A stretch of 64,000 bases of DNA from Rhinopomastus cyanomelas (taxonomy: Eukaryota > Chordata > Aves > Bucerotiformes > Rhinopomastidae), in the NCBI GenBank assembly GCA_013400115.1, contig VXBP01008605.1:137492-201491 (forward strand), read 5' to 3'. The position numbers and the translations under genes are program-made. Numbering within the stretch: the first letter of the stretch is position 1; each line of letters opens with the position of its first letter. The notes beneath the pieces are model-generated. The model had not been told where the DNA came from. It did not search any database and was given only the letters and a program-made list of their open reading frames with translations. Positions 1 through 9,351 of this stretch are shown here, piece after piece.

Positions 1-452
1 TTACAGAATAACAGAATCATAAAATTCCTGAGGCTGGAAAAGAATTCTGAGATCATCAGGTCCAGCCTATGACCTGACATCACTACATCAGCTAGACCAG
101 GGCACTGTGTCCTGTCCTTAAACACCTCCAGGGATGGGAACTCCACCACTGCTCTGGGCAGTCCATCACCCTTTCCATGAGGAGGGGCTTCCTAATATCC
201 AAACTAAGATGTCCCTGGTGCAGCTTCAGGCTCTGCCCTCTGGTCCTGTCACTAGTTGCCTGGGAGAAGAGCCTGACCCCTACCTGACTACAACTTTCTT
301 TAGAGGTCCCTTCCAATCCCTAATGATTCTATGATTCTATGATTCAGGGAGCTGTAGAGGAGGAGAAGGTCCCCCCTGAGTCTCCTCTTCTGCAGGCTAA
401 ACACCCCCAACTCTCTCAGCCTCTCCTCATCAGACTTTCCCTTCAATCCCTT
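1..452 (-). mobile_element. CR1 fragment, older subfamily, interrupted
   Basis: Read on the minus strand this is the C-terminal part of CR1 ORF2 plus its 3' end. The translation contains the family's ERLRELGVFSLQKRRLRGDL block (about 350-450), and the 3' end lies at position 1, where the terminal repeat reads CAGAATAACAGAATCAT on the plus strand. The 3' sequence (GAGGCTGGAAAAG) matches the copy at 61353-61668, so both belong to an older subfamily than the common ATTAGGGATTGG type. It is cut at 302-345 by a later plus-strand CR1 tail. The left end may continue beyond the window. Confidence 0.85.
302..345 (+). mobile_element. 44-bp CR1 3' tail nested in an older CR1
   Basis: Only GAGGTCCCTTCCAATCCC and the terminal ATTCTATG repeats are present. 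The host CR1 resumes directly after it (GGAGCTGTAGAGG), so this is a very short 5'-truncated insertion of the young subfamily into the element at 1-452. Confidence 0.75.
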
Positions 453-1272
453 CTCTGGTAACAGACTGAAAAGAACCCACATCAGCACTGGAACTTCTCG
501 TGACCATTTGAGGTTAAACACTTACTCAAGTTCATTGACGTCTTGCTTCACAAGTAGATTTTACTGGTTTATATTGCTTAGCAAGACCATCAGTAGAGCA
601 AAAACATCTCCTTCTCACTGTATGCATTTCTGTAGCTGACCTTTTTGTGCTCTGAGCCCAGAGTAGTCCCACACTCTCCAGCAGCAATTCTATACTTCTT
701 TATGTCTTCTACACACACCTGGCACGCCGCTAGCGGTGACAACAATACATCTTCCTGTAGCTCCTGGCAGGCTGCTCAGGTGCTATTTTCATTTGAACTA
801 TAGATCTTTTCTTAAGTAGGTATTTCTTAGCTCTCACTCTCAGAAAGTTGGTTTTCTGAATTTCCCTTCAAAAGGAAAAACCCTCCTTCCCCTCAAAGAA
901 GATAAAATATCTGAAATAAGTATTAGAGATATGTAATTCCATTTGTTATTTAATTTAAGCTCTGAGGTTTGCACACTTCGTGGACATGTGTATGACTATT
1001 GATTTACCTTTGTTGTAACCTTTCATAGCAACTAGACTTGTTTAACTTTTTCTTAGTTCTCCTCCTGTCTTTTGTTTTGATGAATGTGTTTCCATCACAG
1101 TTTGAACTCCCAGCCATGCAGGCTCAATCATCTCTTTGTCTGCATGTTCATGCCAGAGCTACCTTTAACTGGGGATGTACCCATGCAATATACATTTCAA
1201 AATATAATGTTTAAACACCTTTTAATGCTGTTGTCTCCCAATTTTGATCCCATTTTTCTATCAACATTCAGG
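453..1272. other. Non-repetitive interval, nothing recognised
   Basis: AT-rich sequence with no repeat family I recognise. The longest open frame (1084-1293, +, 69 codons) runs into a CR1 tail and has no protein-like motif. Confidence 0.5.
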
Positions 1273-1336
1273 CACGGGGATTGGACTGGATGATCTTTCG
1301 AGGTCCCTTCCAATCCCTAATGTTCTGTGATTCTGT
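1273..1336 (+). mobile_element. CR1 3' end, about 65 bp
   Basis: Begins at GGGGATTGGACTGGATGATC and ends TTCTGTGATTCTGT, the last bases of the young subfamily. Almost everything upstream is missing through 5' truncation. Confidence 0.85.
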
Positions 1337-1605
1337 AAAGCTGATGGTTTACAAAGCATTTAGATGATGAGATTTACTACCAGCAGTTGTTCACAAATAT
1401 AATCAATAGCACTGAAAACAATCAATTTAATAGCAGCAACATTCTATGAAATTTAAAATGTAAAACATTAATTAATTCGAAAGATTAAATTTAACATTAA
1501 TTTCTGAATAGGGGTTGCTGCGGAAACCGCGGGACAACCAAGCAGAACCCGGTGCTCCTGCTGCGAGATCAGAAGGCACCTCTGGCCTCTCGTTGACAGG
1601 CATGA

Positions 1606-1648
1606 AAAAAACAACCAAAAAACCCCAACAAAAACAAAACAAAACAAA
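1606..1648 (+). repeat. A-rich (AAAAC)n tract in the CR1 5' leader
   Basis: Runs of AAAAC and AAAAAC units lie between the GC-rich leader and the ORF1 start codon of the long CR1. It may have arisen by replication slippage. Confidence 0.7.
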
Positions 1649-1680
1649 ATCAGAGAGGACAGTTGCAGTTACCTTCAGAC

Positions 1681-2784
1681 ATGGTGACTACTTGGACAAA
1701 GGCCAGCAGGAAAACAGTGGGCACCCAACCAGAGGCCACACACAAGCACACAGATGTTCAGGCAGGTGGTTGCAGTGAGTGCTGGAGCCTGCCACTCAAC
1801 ATGGAGGAGGGCAGGTACAACACCTCTGTTAGGTGTGAGCAGATCAGAGACCTGATGAATATGGTGGCTGAGCTAAAAGAAGAGGTGGAAAGACTGAGAG
1901 CTGTAAGAGACTGTGAAAGGGAAATTGACTGTTTCCATAACATCATATCTACAAACCCTGATCTAGGGTTAACCCTTAGTGGCTCAGGGGGTCCAATATC
2001 CTCCTATCAGCAAGCCTCTCAGCCTCCACATAGTAACCCACAGGAGCAGGGTCAATGGGAACAGGTTTCCGCCCGATAGAACAAATGCAAACAGAGCAAG
2101 TGTGCTACCTTAAGAAGTTCACCACCTACAGTGCACTTGCAGAACAGGTATGAGGCTCTGCAGGAGGAACAGGTCAGCAGCAAGGATGAGGACTCAAAAA
2201 GCCTAGTAACTGCACCAAAGGCAGGTTGCCTCAGGCCAGCCATCAAGACCAATCCTGAAAAGAAACCTCCAAGGCTCATTGTTAGAGGAGACTCCCTACT
2301 GAAGGGAACAGAGGGCCCAATATGCGAAACTAACCTATCCTGTAGAGAGGTCTGCTGCCTCCCTGGTGCCCAGGTAGGGGACATTTTAGGTAAAATCCAC
2401 AACCTCATGAGTCCTTCAGACTACTACCCACTTCTGGTCTTTCAAGTGGGTACTCACGATTCAACAATGAGATGCCCACGATCAATTAAGAGAGATTTCA
2501 GGACCTTAGGGCAACTGCTAAAGGGATCAGGAGCTCAAGCTGTGTTCTCCTCTATCCCTCTAATGTCAGCGATGGACGAGGGAACAGTTAGGAAGAGCCA
2601 GCAGCTCAATTCATGGCTTCGGAACTGGTGTCATCAACAGGGGTTTGGATTCTACAATCACAGCTCCGTTTACAAGGCACCGGAGCTCCAAACCACCAGT
2701 GGGATGCACTTGTCGCAGAGGGGGAAAAGGATCCTGGGGCAGGAATTGGCAGGGCTCATTGACAGGGCTTTAAACTGGGTTTGA
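1681..2784 (+). pseudogene. CR1 ORF1 (SGNH/GDS esterase protein), one internal stop
   Basis: ORF1 of the long CR1, 367 codons from the ATG at 1681. It is open apart from one TAG at 2077-2079; the frame is the same on both sides. N-terminal part: a cysteine motif (GGCSECW, then RCEQ) like the PHD/zinc-knuckle region of CR1 ORF1, followed by a charged, heptad-like helix (MNMVAELKEEVERLRAV) likely to be a coiled coil. C-terminal part: an SGNH hydrolase with the block I motif RGDSLLKG (catalytic Ser), the block III region VGTHD (usually GTND) and the final block SGMHLSQRGK (catalytic His region, with the Asp before GMH replaced by Ser). The family protein binds RNA and assists target-primed reverse transcription; the esterase role is not settled. 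I place the start at 1681 because the cysteine motif follows it and stops lie upstream. Confidence 0.9.
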
Positions 2785-2904
2785 AGGAGGAAGGGGTAAA
2801 TAGTCTCCTGCTGGCTGGTGACAAACAGTGGGGCAGCTCACCAGTGGCAGAGGGATGGACAGCCAAAGAGGGCTCTCAACACTCCTGGGGTAATGGAAAA
2901 TAAC

Positions 2905-4649
2905 AGCAGGGACTGCAAGGAAGAACTGCCCATCATAAGTGAAGATCAGGTTTGTGATCACCTGAAGAACCTGAAAGTGTTCGAGTCCATGGGACCCAAT
3001 GGGATACACCCAGGGGTACTGTGGATAAACCCCTCTCTGTTCTATTCCAAAAGTCATGGGAGTCTGGTGAAGTCCCCACTGACTGGAAAAGGGGAAACAT
3101 CATTCCTGTTTTCAAGAAGGGTAGGAAGGAGGAGCCAGGGAAATACAGGCCAGTCAGTCTCACCTCTGTGCCCGGTAAGATCATGGAGCAGATCCTCCTG
3201 AGGGCACTGCTGAGACAGGAGAATAGTGAAGAGGTGGTACAATCAGCATGGCTTCACCAAGGGCAAATCGTGCCTGACAAACCCAGTGGCCTTCTGCGAA
3301 CAGGTCACAACATTAATGGATGAGGGGCGGGGAACTGATGTCATTTACCTGGACCTGAGCAAAGCCTTTGACACTGTCCTGCACCACATTCTGGTCTCCA
3401 GGCTGGTGGAACATGGCTTGGATGGGTGGACCACTAGATGGGTAAGGAACTGGCTTGATGGGCACACCCAGAGAGTGGCTGTCGATGGATCTATGTCCAA
3501 GTGGAGGTCAGTGACAAGCAGAGTCCCTCAGGCATCTGTCCTGAGACGAGTCTTGTTCAACAACTTTGTTGGTGACATGGACAAGGGCATTGAGTGCACC
3601 CTCAGCAGGTTTGCTGATGACACCAAGCTGTGTGGTGCAGCAGACATCCAGAGGGACCTGGACAGGCAGCCAACCTGGTGGGGTTCAACAAGACCAAGTG
3701 TAAGGTCCTGCATCTGGGTCGGGGCAATCCCAAGCACAAATACAAGCTGGGGAGTGACTGGCTGGAGAATGGCCCTGAGCAGAGGGACTTGGGGGTGCTT
3801 GTGGNCATCTGTCCTGAGACGAGTCTTGTTCAACAACTTTGTTGGTGACATGGACAAGGGCATTGAGTGCACCCTCAGCAGGTTTGCTGATGACACCAAG
3901 CTGTGTGGTGCAGCAGACATCCAGAGGGACCTGGACAGGCAGCCAACCTGGTGGGGTTCAACAAGACCAAGTGTAAGGTCCTGCATCTGGGTCGGGGCAA
4001 TCCCAAGCACAAATACAAGCTGGGGAGTGACTGGCTGGAGAATGGCCCTGAGCAGAGGGACTTGGGGGTGCTTGTGGACAAAAAGCTCAACATGAGCCAG
4101 CAGTGGGCACTTGCAGCCCGGAAGGCAAATCGGATCCTGGGCTGCATCAGGAGAAGTGTGGCCAGCAGGTCGAGGGAGGTGATTCTCCCCCTCTACTCCA
4201 CTCTGGTGAGACCCCACCCGGAGTCCTGCGTCCAGTTCTGGAGCCCTTATTACAAGAAAGATGTGGATGTGCTAGAGCAAGTGCAGAGGAGGGCAATGAG
4301 GATGATCAGAGGGCTGGATCTCCTCTTCTGTGAGGCCAGACTGAAAGAGTTGGGGCTGTTCAGTCTGGAGAAAAGGAGGCTCCGAGGTGACCTTCTTGTG
4401 GCCTTCCAGTATCTGAAGGGGGGATACAAAAAGGCTGAGGAGGGACTATTTAGGACGTCAGGTAGCGACAGGACTACGGGGAATGAAGCAAAGCCAGAGA
4501 TGGGTAGATTTAGAGTGGATGTGAGGAGGAAGTTCTGCACCATGGGAGTCGTGAGAGCCTGGAATGGGTTGCCCAGGGAGGTGGTGGAGGCCCTGTTCTT
4601 GGAGGTATTTAAGGTCAGGCTGGATGAGGCTCTGGCCAGCCTGATCTAG
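2905..4649 (+). pseudogene. CR1 ORF2, reverse transcriptase part, frameshifted
   Basis: This is the RT half of the endonuclease-reverse transcriptase polyprotein. In order: a pre-RT segment (SEDQVCDHLKNL, PNGIHPGVLW) in one frame, a frameshift near 3020, then PVFKKGRKEEPGKYRPVSLT in the next frame, a second shift near 3230, then QHGFTKGKSCLTN, YLDLSKAFDTV (RT motif A with its Asp), a degraded VPQASVLRRVLF (normally VPQGSVLGP) and FADDTKL (catalytic motif C, 3610-3621, repeated at 3883-3894). After a third shift near 3675 the thumb and C-terminal region is intact to the stop at 4649 (KCKVLHLG, QRDLGVLVDKKLNMSQQW, RPHPESCVQFWSP, KRRLRGDL). The endonuclease domain that should precede it is absent. 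The product would be inactive. Confidence 0.92.
3533..4077 (+). repeat. Exact 272-bp direct repeat around one N
   Basis: Bases 3533-3804 and 3806-4077 match at every position I compared, and the only base between them is the N at 3805. The 273-bp offset is a multiple of three, so the RT frame continues through. The repeat lies inside the CR1 RT and duplicates the FADD active-site motif. Identity in a degraded transposon with nothing but an N between copies suggests two contig ends that overlap but were not merged. Confidence 0.95.
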
Positions 4650-4731
4650 GGTGGGGTGTCCCTGCCCATGGCGGGGGAGTTGGAACTGGATGATCCTGTG
4701 GCCTCTTCTAACCCTGACTGACTGTATGACT

Positions 4732-4827
4732 TGGTCTAGGTGATCCTGCTGTGGCAGGGGGATTGGACTAGATGATCTTTCAATGTCCCTTCCAATCCCT
4801 AATGATTCTATGATTCTGTGATTGTAT
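4732..4827 (+). mobile_element. Second CR1 3' end joined to the long CR1
   Basis: Starts at TGGTCTAGGTGATCCTGCTG directly after the first tail's TGTATGACT and ends in ATTCTATGATTCTGTGATT. The same junction occurs in the copy at 51790-52225, so this is probably part of a chimeric subfamily and not a chance insertion. Confidence 0.8.
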
Positions 4828-4831
4828 GTTT

Positions 4832-4985
4832 AAGGATTGGAACAGACCTTTAAAGACTCGATGATCTCTTGGGTCCCTTCCAACCCCTAACATCCTATGA
4901 TCCTATGATCATCCAGTCCAATCCCCCTGCCACAGCAGGATCACCTAGACCAAGTTGCACAGGAACATGTCCAGGTTGGTTTAAA
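4832..4985. mobile_element. Nest of three short CR1 tails in alternating orientation
   Basis: 4832-4856 is a minus-strand CR1 end (AAGGATTGGAACAGACC). 4858-4910 is a plus-strand tail of a different subfamily (CCAACCCCTAACATCCTATG). 4908-4985 is again minus strand (ATCCAGTCCAATCCCCCTGC to GTCCAGGTTGGTTT). The two minus pieces may be one copy split by the plus one. Confidence 0.8.
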
Positions 4986-5161
4986 TAACGTTCCCAGGCA
5001 GAATAATTTTATAATTAGAATTATAAAATTTTAATTTTGTAGCATATTCTTATTTGTATTTAGCAACATATTTGCTATGATTTTTCTTAATAAAGAATGC
5101 TAAAGGCTATTTTAAGCCTGAATTGAAGGGATATAAAGGGTAAGTAGTCAGTTTTACAGGT

Positions 5162-5262
5162 CATGGAATCACAGAATCACCCATTAGGGATTGGAAAGGA
5201 CCTCGAAAGATCATCCAGTCCAATCTCCCTTCCAGAGCATGATCACGTAGACCAAGTCCATC
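5162..5262 (-). mobile_element. CR1 3' end, about 100 bp
   Basis: A reverse-complement young-type tail (CCATTAGGGATTGGAAAGG) running to TAGACCAAGTC. Confidence 0.88.
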
Positions 5263-6128
5263 AGAGTCAAGTTACCATTCTTCTACAGTTTGAAAGAGAC
5301 GTTGACTTGAACTTTAATTTGACTGAAAATTTTCAGGAAGGTTTAGAGGTGTGTCATTGCTCTTGGAACTCTCTCGAGGATGCAAATTTGAGTGCACAAA
5401 TCTCATTCGAAAGGCAGAGCATCTTTTAGCTCAAAGTTAATTTTACCAGAACAAAAATTCAGGTCAAAAGGAAGCTCCCTTCACTCCTTAAGTCTCATAC
5501 TGGCAGGAAACACGATGTTTTCATCTCATTCTCCACTTGGGCTGACTACAAAGCCTTCCATTACAAATCATGTCGTTTTACCAGAATGCTGACCTTGCAA
5601 ACCATAATGTCACACAGCTCAGTAAATATCCGTAACTACAACGCGGTGCTGTACTACAGTCCCCCAGAGTCCCGGTTCTTGTTATCCGAGGCTAAGAGGT
5701 AATGTGGCAATAAATTTTCTATGTGACTTCTAAGAGGCTCACTGGACTCAGTGACTGTTTTTGCTTGAGGATAACATGTGTGTCGAGAAAAACTGTGCGT
5801 GTGCGAGATTTTAAGGTGTAGTCTAAATATATCACATTAACCACCTGAGAAGGATCCTCCCCAAACAAATAAACTAATGAGTAAATCAATTAATTTTTCC
5901 TTCTTCTCCTGCTCATTTGTACTTTCTTAGCTATTTCACTTTGCAGTTTATCTGCAGTTTATCTGCTGCCCTTGTTTTTGCTTACACATGGTTTCTCACT
6001 TCCTAAAGCTCCCTTCACAAGGCAACATCAGTCTCCTAATATGACACCCCATACTAGCTACCATGTCAGCACTGAGAGAAGGGTTCTGTGAACATCCAGC
6101 TTTTTTCTGAAAACAAACCTATGATTAC
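5263..6128. other. Non-repetitive interval, nothing recognised
   Basis: Unique-looking sequence between two CR1 tails. Short open frames here show no motif and no splice-site pattern that I trust. Confidence 0.5.
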
Positions 6129-6214
6129 TTGGTCTAGGTGATCCTGCTGTGGCAGGGGGTTTGGACTAGATGATATTTCAAGGTCCCTTCCAATCCCTAA
6201 TGATTCTGTGATTA
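6129..6214 (+). mobile_element. CR1 3' end, about 85 bp
   Basis: CTTGGTCTAGGTGATCCTGC through CCCTAATGATTCTGTGATTA, truncated just before the usual GTTCCTGTGTGA segment. Confidence 0.9.
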
Positions 6215-6641
6215 TTTCCATCAGAGGAGCAGAGCTGCTGGAGGACATTCATGTTGTGAGATACAACACTAGTTTTCTCCTAATGTATGACATAACTCAG
6301 TGCCTTTTAGCATAGCTTACAAACACGACCCACTAGAATTTACACCCTCTAAATATTTATACAGATATGCAACAGCCAAACCTAAACCAGGGTCTGGCAT
6401 TTACAGTTTTATAGAACTGAAATGAGTTTTCTGGTCCTGACTGCTCCAAGCACCAGCTCAGTCTCTTTGTTAATGAGCTGTACATCTTCTCCAACTGAAA
6501 GCCATGTGTGAGAGCACAAAAGACTTTCATACTGTTCCAAGAAGTTATTCAATTGTTTTAATTGCCTCTAGTGTGTCTGCAGGGCAGTAAGTAATTTGTT
6601 TAAATGCCTGCAATGATTTGGAATACAAGAGGAAGTACCAA

Positions 6642-6943
6642 AATGGAAACAGGAATGCGAGAAGGAACTTCTTCCCAGTGAGGATGACAGAGCACTGGAA
6701 GGGGCTGACCAGGGCGGGTGTGGAGTCTCCTTCTCTGGAGATGTTTAAAACCCACTTTGACATGTTCCAGTGCAACTTGTTCTAGGTGAACCTGCTCTGG
6801 TAGGGGGATTGGACTGGATGATCTTTCAAGGTCCCTTCCAATCCCTAATGATTCTATGGTCTAGGTGATCCTGCTGTGGCAGGTGGATTGGACTGGACAA
6901 ACTTTTGAGGTCCTTCCAATCCCGAATGTTCTATGATTCTGTG
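6642..6943 (+). mobile_element. CR1 fragment with two consecutive tails
   Basis: The last part of ORF2 (GAAGGAACTTCTTCCCAGTG) and 3' UTR end at 6857 (ATTCTATGG). A second tail, GGTCTAGGTGATCCTGCTG to TTCTGTGATT, then follows at 6858-6943. The second could be a new insertion into the terminal repeat of the first. Confidence 0.88.
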
Positions 6944-8767
6944 ATTTCCTTGTTGAATATATTCACATTAACATCAATTTGAAGCCATGTAAAGGGCAGT
7001 TTTCTAACTCAGTATACAAGGAATTATCACAATATTTAAGCACAGGAAACACAGGGGCACAAACTTAATGGCAGTAAAACCCAACACAGCTTATAAACTC
7101 ACAAGCAATTTGGAACATGAGTTTAAAATACACCCTTTCAAATACAGTTGCTCTTGACTGACTTATTTTACTCCTGGTAATGGAACAAGGTTAAAATGAC
7201 ATGATGATAAGGAGTCTCGAGTTTTTAATTATGTATCTCTTCTCATTTTAAGCCTCCATTCCAGTACAATTTCTCTTCACTGACATATAGGCTCTGGCAA
7301 GAATGATGAAAGCAGACTCCGTCTGCCGGTGCCCATCAGCTGCACGTTCACTGCCTGTGCCCAGCCTTAGGAAAACTGGTGCCACAGGGATTAGGGAGTA
7401 CGGCTCACTTATGGAAAGAACAGCCTTGTTCCAGTCATGACAGGGCTCCTCTAGGGACATCATGGTCCTCCTCCCTGGACCTGAAACGAGCAACTAACAT
7501 ACTCCTTAAGCAGAACCCCCATGCGGTCCTCCTTTCATGAAGGGAGTACATGAGATCACCAGCCATTAAGAACAGAGAGAGTTAAAGCACTGCAACTTCT
7601 TCAATCGTGACACAGAGCGCAAGGACGAACCTGGTTTTGCACTCCAGCAAATGAGCATATATTCTAACCATTTTCTTAGAGAAATGATTTATTTTAATTG
7701 TTATGATTCCTGCACATGCCTACACATTTCTTACTCATCCTCACTGAAGCACTGCGCTTGCCAAGTGGTGAAAGGTGTATTTAAACTGAGAAGAAGGTTA
7801 ACACGCATGCACTGCTGTCCTTCCCCTAAAGAAGTTAAACAAGGAAGGGAGAACAACAGTGTCTACATTCTAAGATCCTCCTGTCACACTTTGGCTCCCT
7901 TGGTCTGCCTGCAGTGACAAAACAATTTCTTAAGGCATCCTTAGGGAAGCTTTTAAGTGTGGGAATGTAGACATTCTGGTAAAAGCTAGGGGAATTGAGC
8001 AGTTTACTTGACAAAGGCTGGGGTTACCCCAGGGTAGTTAACTCTAACCCAAGACAGGAAACATCTCTGAGCAGTTGAGTGAAGGCAGATGGCAATGGTT
8101 GGCTGTCCCCCATCGTGCCCTACAGGAACTGTGTTGATTTGAATAGGACATCCCATCGAGCACCTTGCCCAGTCATTCCATCAAAGTACCTTTTAAGATG
8201 CTGTTCTAACTTGCATAAAAGGGAACAACCCCTGACCTAGAAACAGCAGAGATGACTATGGTGATCCCACCCACAAGAACTGCACGCTTGCAACACGCTA
8301 CTGACATATCAGTCGTTAGATGACATGGCCCAACGGAGCAGTCCTTGATGCAATGTCCGCTGACTCACGTTTCAGCTGCAAATGCATTTAGCACGGCTTC
8401 TCTAGGAATCCACCAACAGCTAAGAAAACCAGAGGAGCAAACCATAATGCTACTTTCATGGCTGGAAGTTCTATCTCCTTTCTTTACAACATGATGAAAT
8501 GTCATGTATTAGTGCTTGGCAAATGGTAGTCCTACTTCCCTTTACTCTGCTCCTTGGAAAAGGTTTTCCTAACTGTGAACAAAAGCAAAAGCAGAAGCAT
8601 TGAGTTTGTGATGCTAATATAAATGCATTAAGGTCCGTGGGAGCTGTAGTACAGAAAACGCCACACAGCTGTCAACAGCTGTTTCCCAGATGTGCAAACT
8701 GGTTCTCAAGCAGTTATGGGAGACACACTCGACTACAGTGCTAGAATAAATCTGAAATAATTCACAG
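6944..8767. other. Longest repeat-poor interval of the left half
   Basis: About 1.8 kb without CR1. Two open frames (7248-7493 minus, 81 codons; 7651-7917 plus, 88 codons) have no family motif and I do not call them genes. The base composition is near that of the surrounding unique sequence. Confidence 0.5.
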
Positions 8768-9055
8768 TTTCACAGACTCATAGAATCATTAGGGATCCCA
8801 AGAGACCTTGAAAGACCATCCAGTCCAATGCTCCTGCCACATCAGGACCACCTAGACCAAGTCGCACAGGAACATATCCAGGTGGGTTTTAAACATCCCC
8901 AGAGGAGACTCCACAACCCCCCTGGGCAGCCCATTCCAATGCTCCATCACCCTCACTGTGAGGAAGTTCCTTCTCGCATTCATGTGGAACCTTCTATGTT
9001 CCAGCAGACAGCCATTGCCCCTTGTCCTATCACTAGATGACACTGAGAAGAGCCA
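8768..9055 (-). mobile_element. CR1 fragment, 3' UTR and ORF2 C-terminus
   Basis: Minus-strand translation gives SSSDRTRGNGC, RRNFLTVRVMEHWNGLPRG and FLCDLV, the standard C-terminal end of ORF2, followed by the young-type 3' end at 8768. Confidence 0.93.
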
Positions 9056-9200
9056 GATGAGTAAACACACATATATTCAATTTTCTTATGAGTATATGAA
9101 CAATACGGGTACGTTCCGTGATTCTGTGCTACATGAGCAACCAGCAACATCCACATTTGATTTTGTGGGTGAAGAGACATGGAGACAGAATGTTGGATTA

Positions 9201-9351
9201 TCTAAGCAGGGTTGCGCCTGGTTTGTACTTGGATGGGAGACTGTCTGGGTACACCAGGTGCTGCAGGCTCACCCTGCTCCAGCAGCAGGGGTTGGACTTA
9301 GATGATCTTTCAAGGTCCTTCCAACCTGTAACATTTCACAATTCTGTGGAC
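9201..9351 (+). mobile_element. 5S rRNA-like head with CR1 tail (candidate SINE)
   Basis: 9201-9270 aligns without gaps to the last ~70 nt of vertebrate 5S rRNA as I recall it (from CTAAGCAGGGT through CTTGGATGGGAGAC to GGTGCTGCAGGCT), with about ten mismatches. This part contains the 3' portion of the 5S internal control region (box C around TGGATGGGAGACTGTCTGGG). It runs directly into a CR1-like 3' end (9274-9351: GGTTGGACTTAGATGATC, CAAGGTCCTTCCAACC, ATTCTGTGG). The first ~45 nt of 5S are missing or too diverged to see in 9128-9200. The layout, RNA polymerase III gene plus LINE tail, is that of a SINE. The alternative is a one-off 5S pseudogene made by template switching. Only one copy is in this window. 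Confidence 0.7.

Larger units (their letters stand above)
1511..4827 (+). mobile_element. Long CR1 retrotransposon, double-tailed, without endonuclease
   Basis: The longest CR1 in the window. Order along the element: a GC-rich 5' leader (1513-1605), an A-rich stretch (1606-1648), ORF1 (1681-2784), a short inter-ORF remnant (2785-2900), the reverse transcriptase and C-terminal part of ORF2 (about 2910-4649), a first 3' end (4650-4731, GGAACTGGATGATCCTGTGG, ending near CCCTGACTGACTGTATGACT), and then a second, different 3' end (4732-4827, of the ATTCCCTAATG/ATTCTATG type). A full CR1 is about 4.5 kb; this copy lacks the apurinic-endonuclease region of ORF2. An exact 272-bp repeat at 3533-4077 flanks a single N and is probably an assembly artefact, which would bring the true length to about 3.0 kb. 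Confidence 0.95.

Noticed and set aside
3610..3894. Two RT active sites in one ORF, suggesting a novel tandem-RT protein
   Set aside because: The second FADD lies in the exact 272-bp repeat around the N at 3805, so it is best explained by assembly.
7248..7493. 81-codon minus-strand open frame in unique DNA
   Set aside because: Composition is not unreasonable, but there is no recognisable domain, start context or splice pattern.
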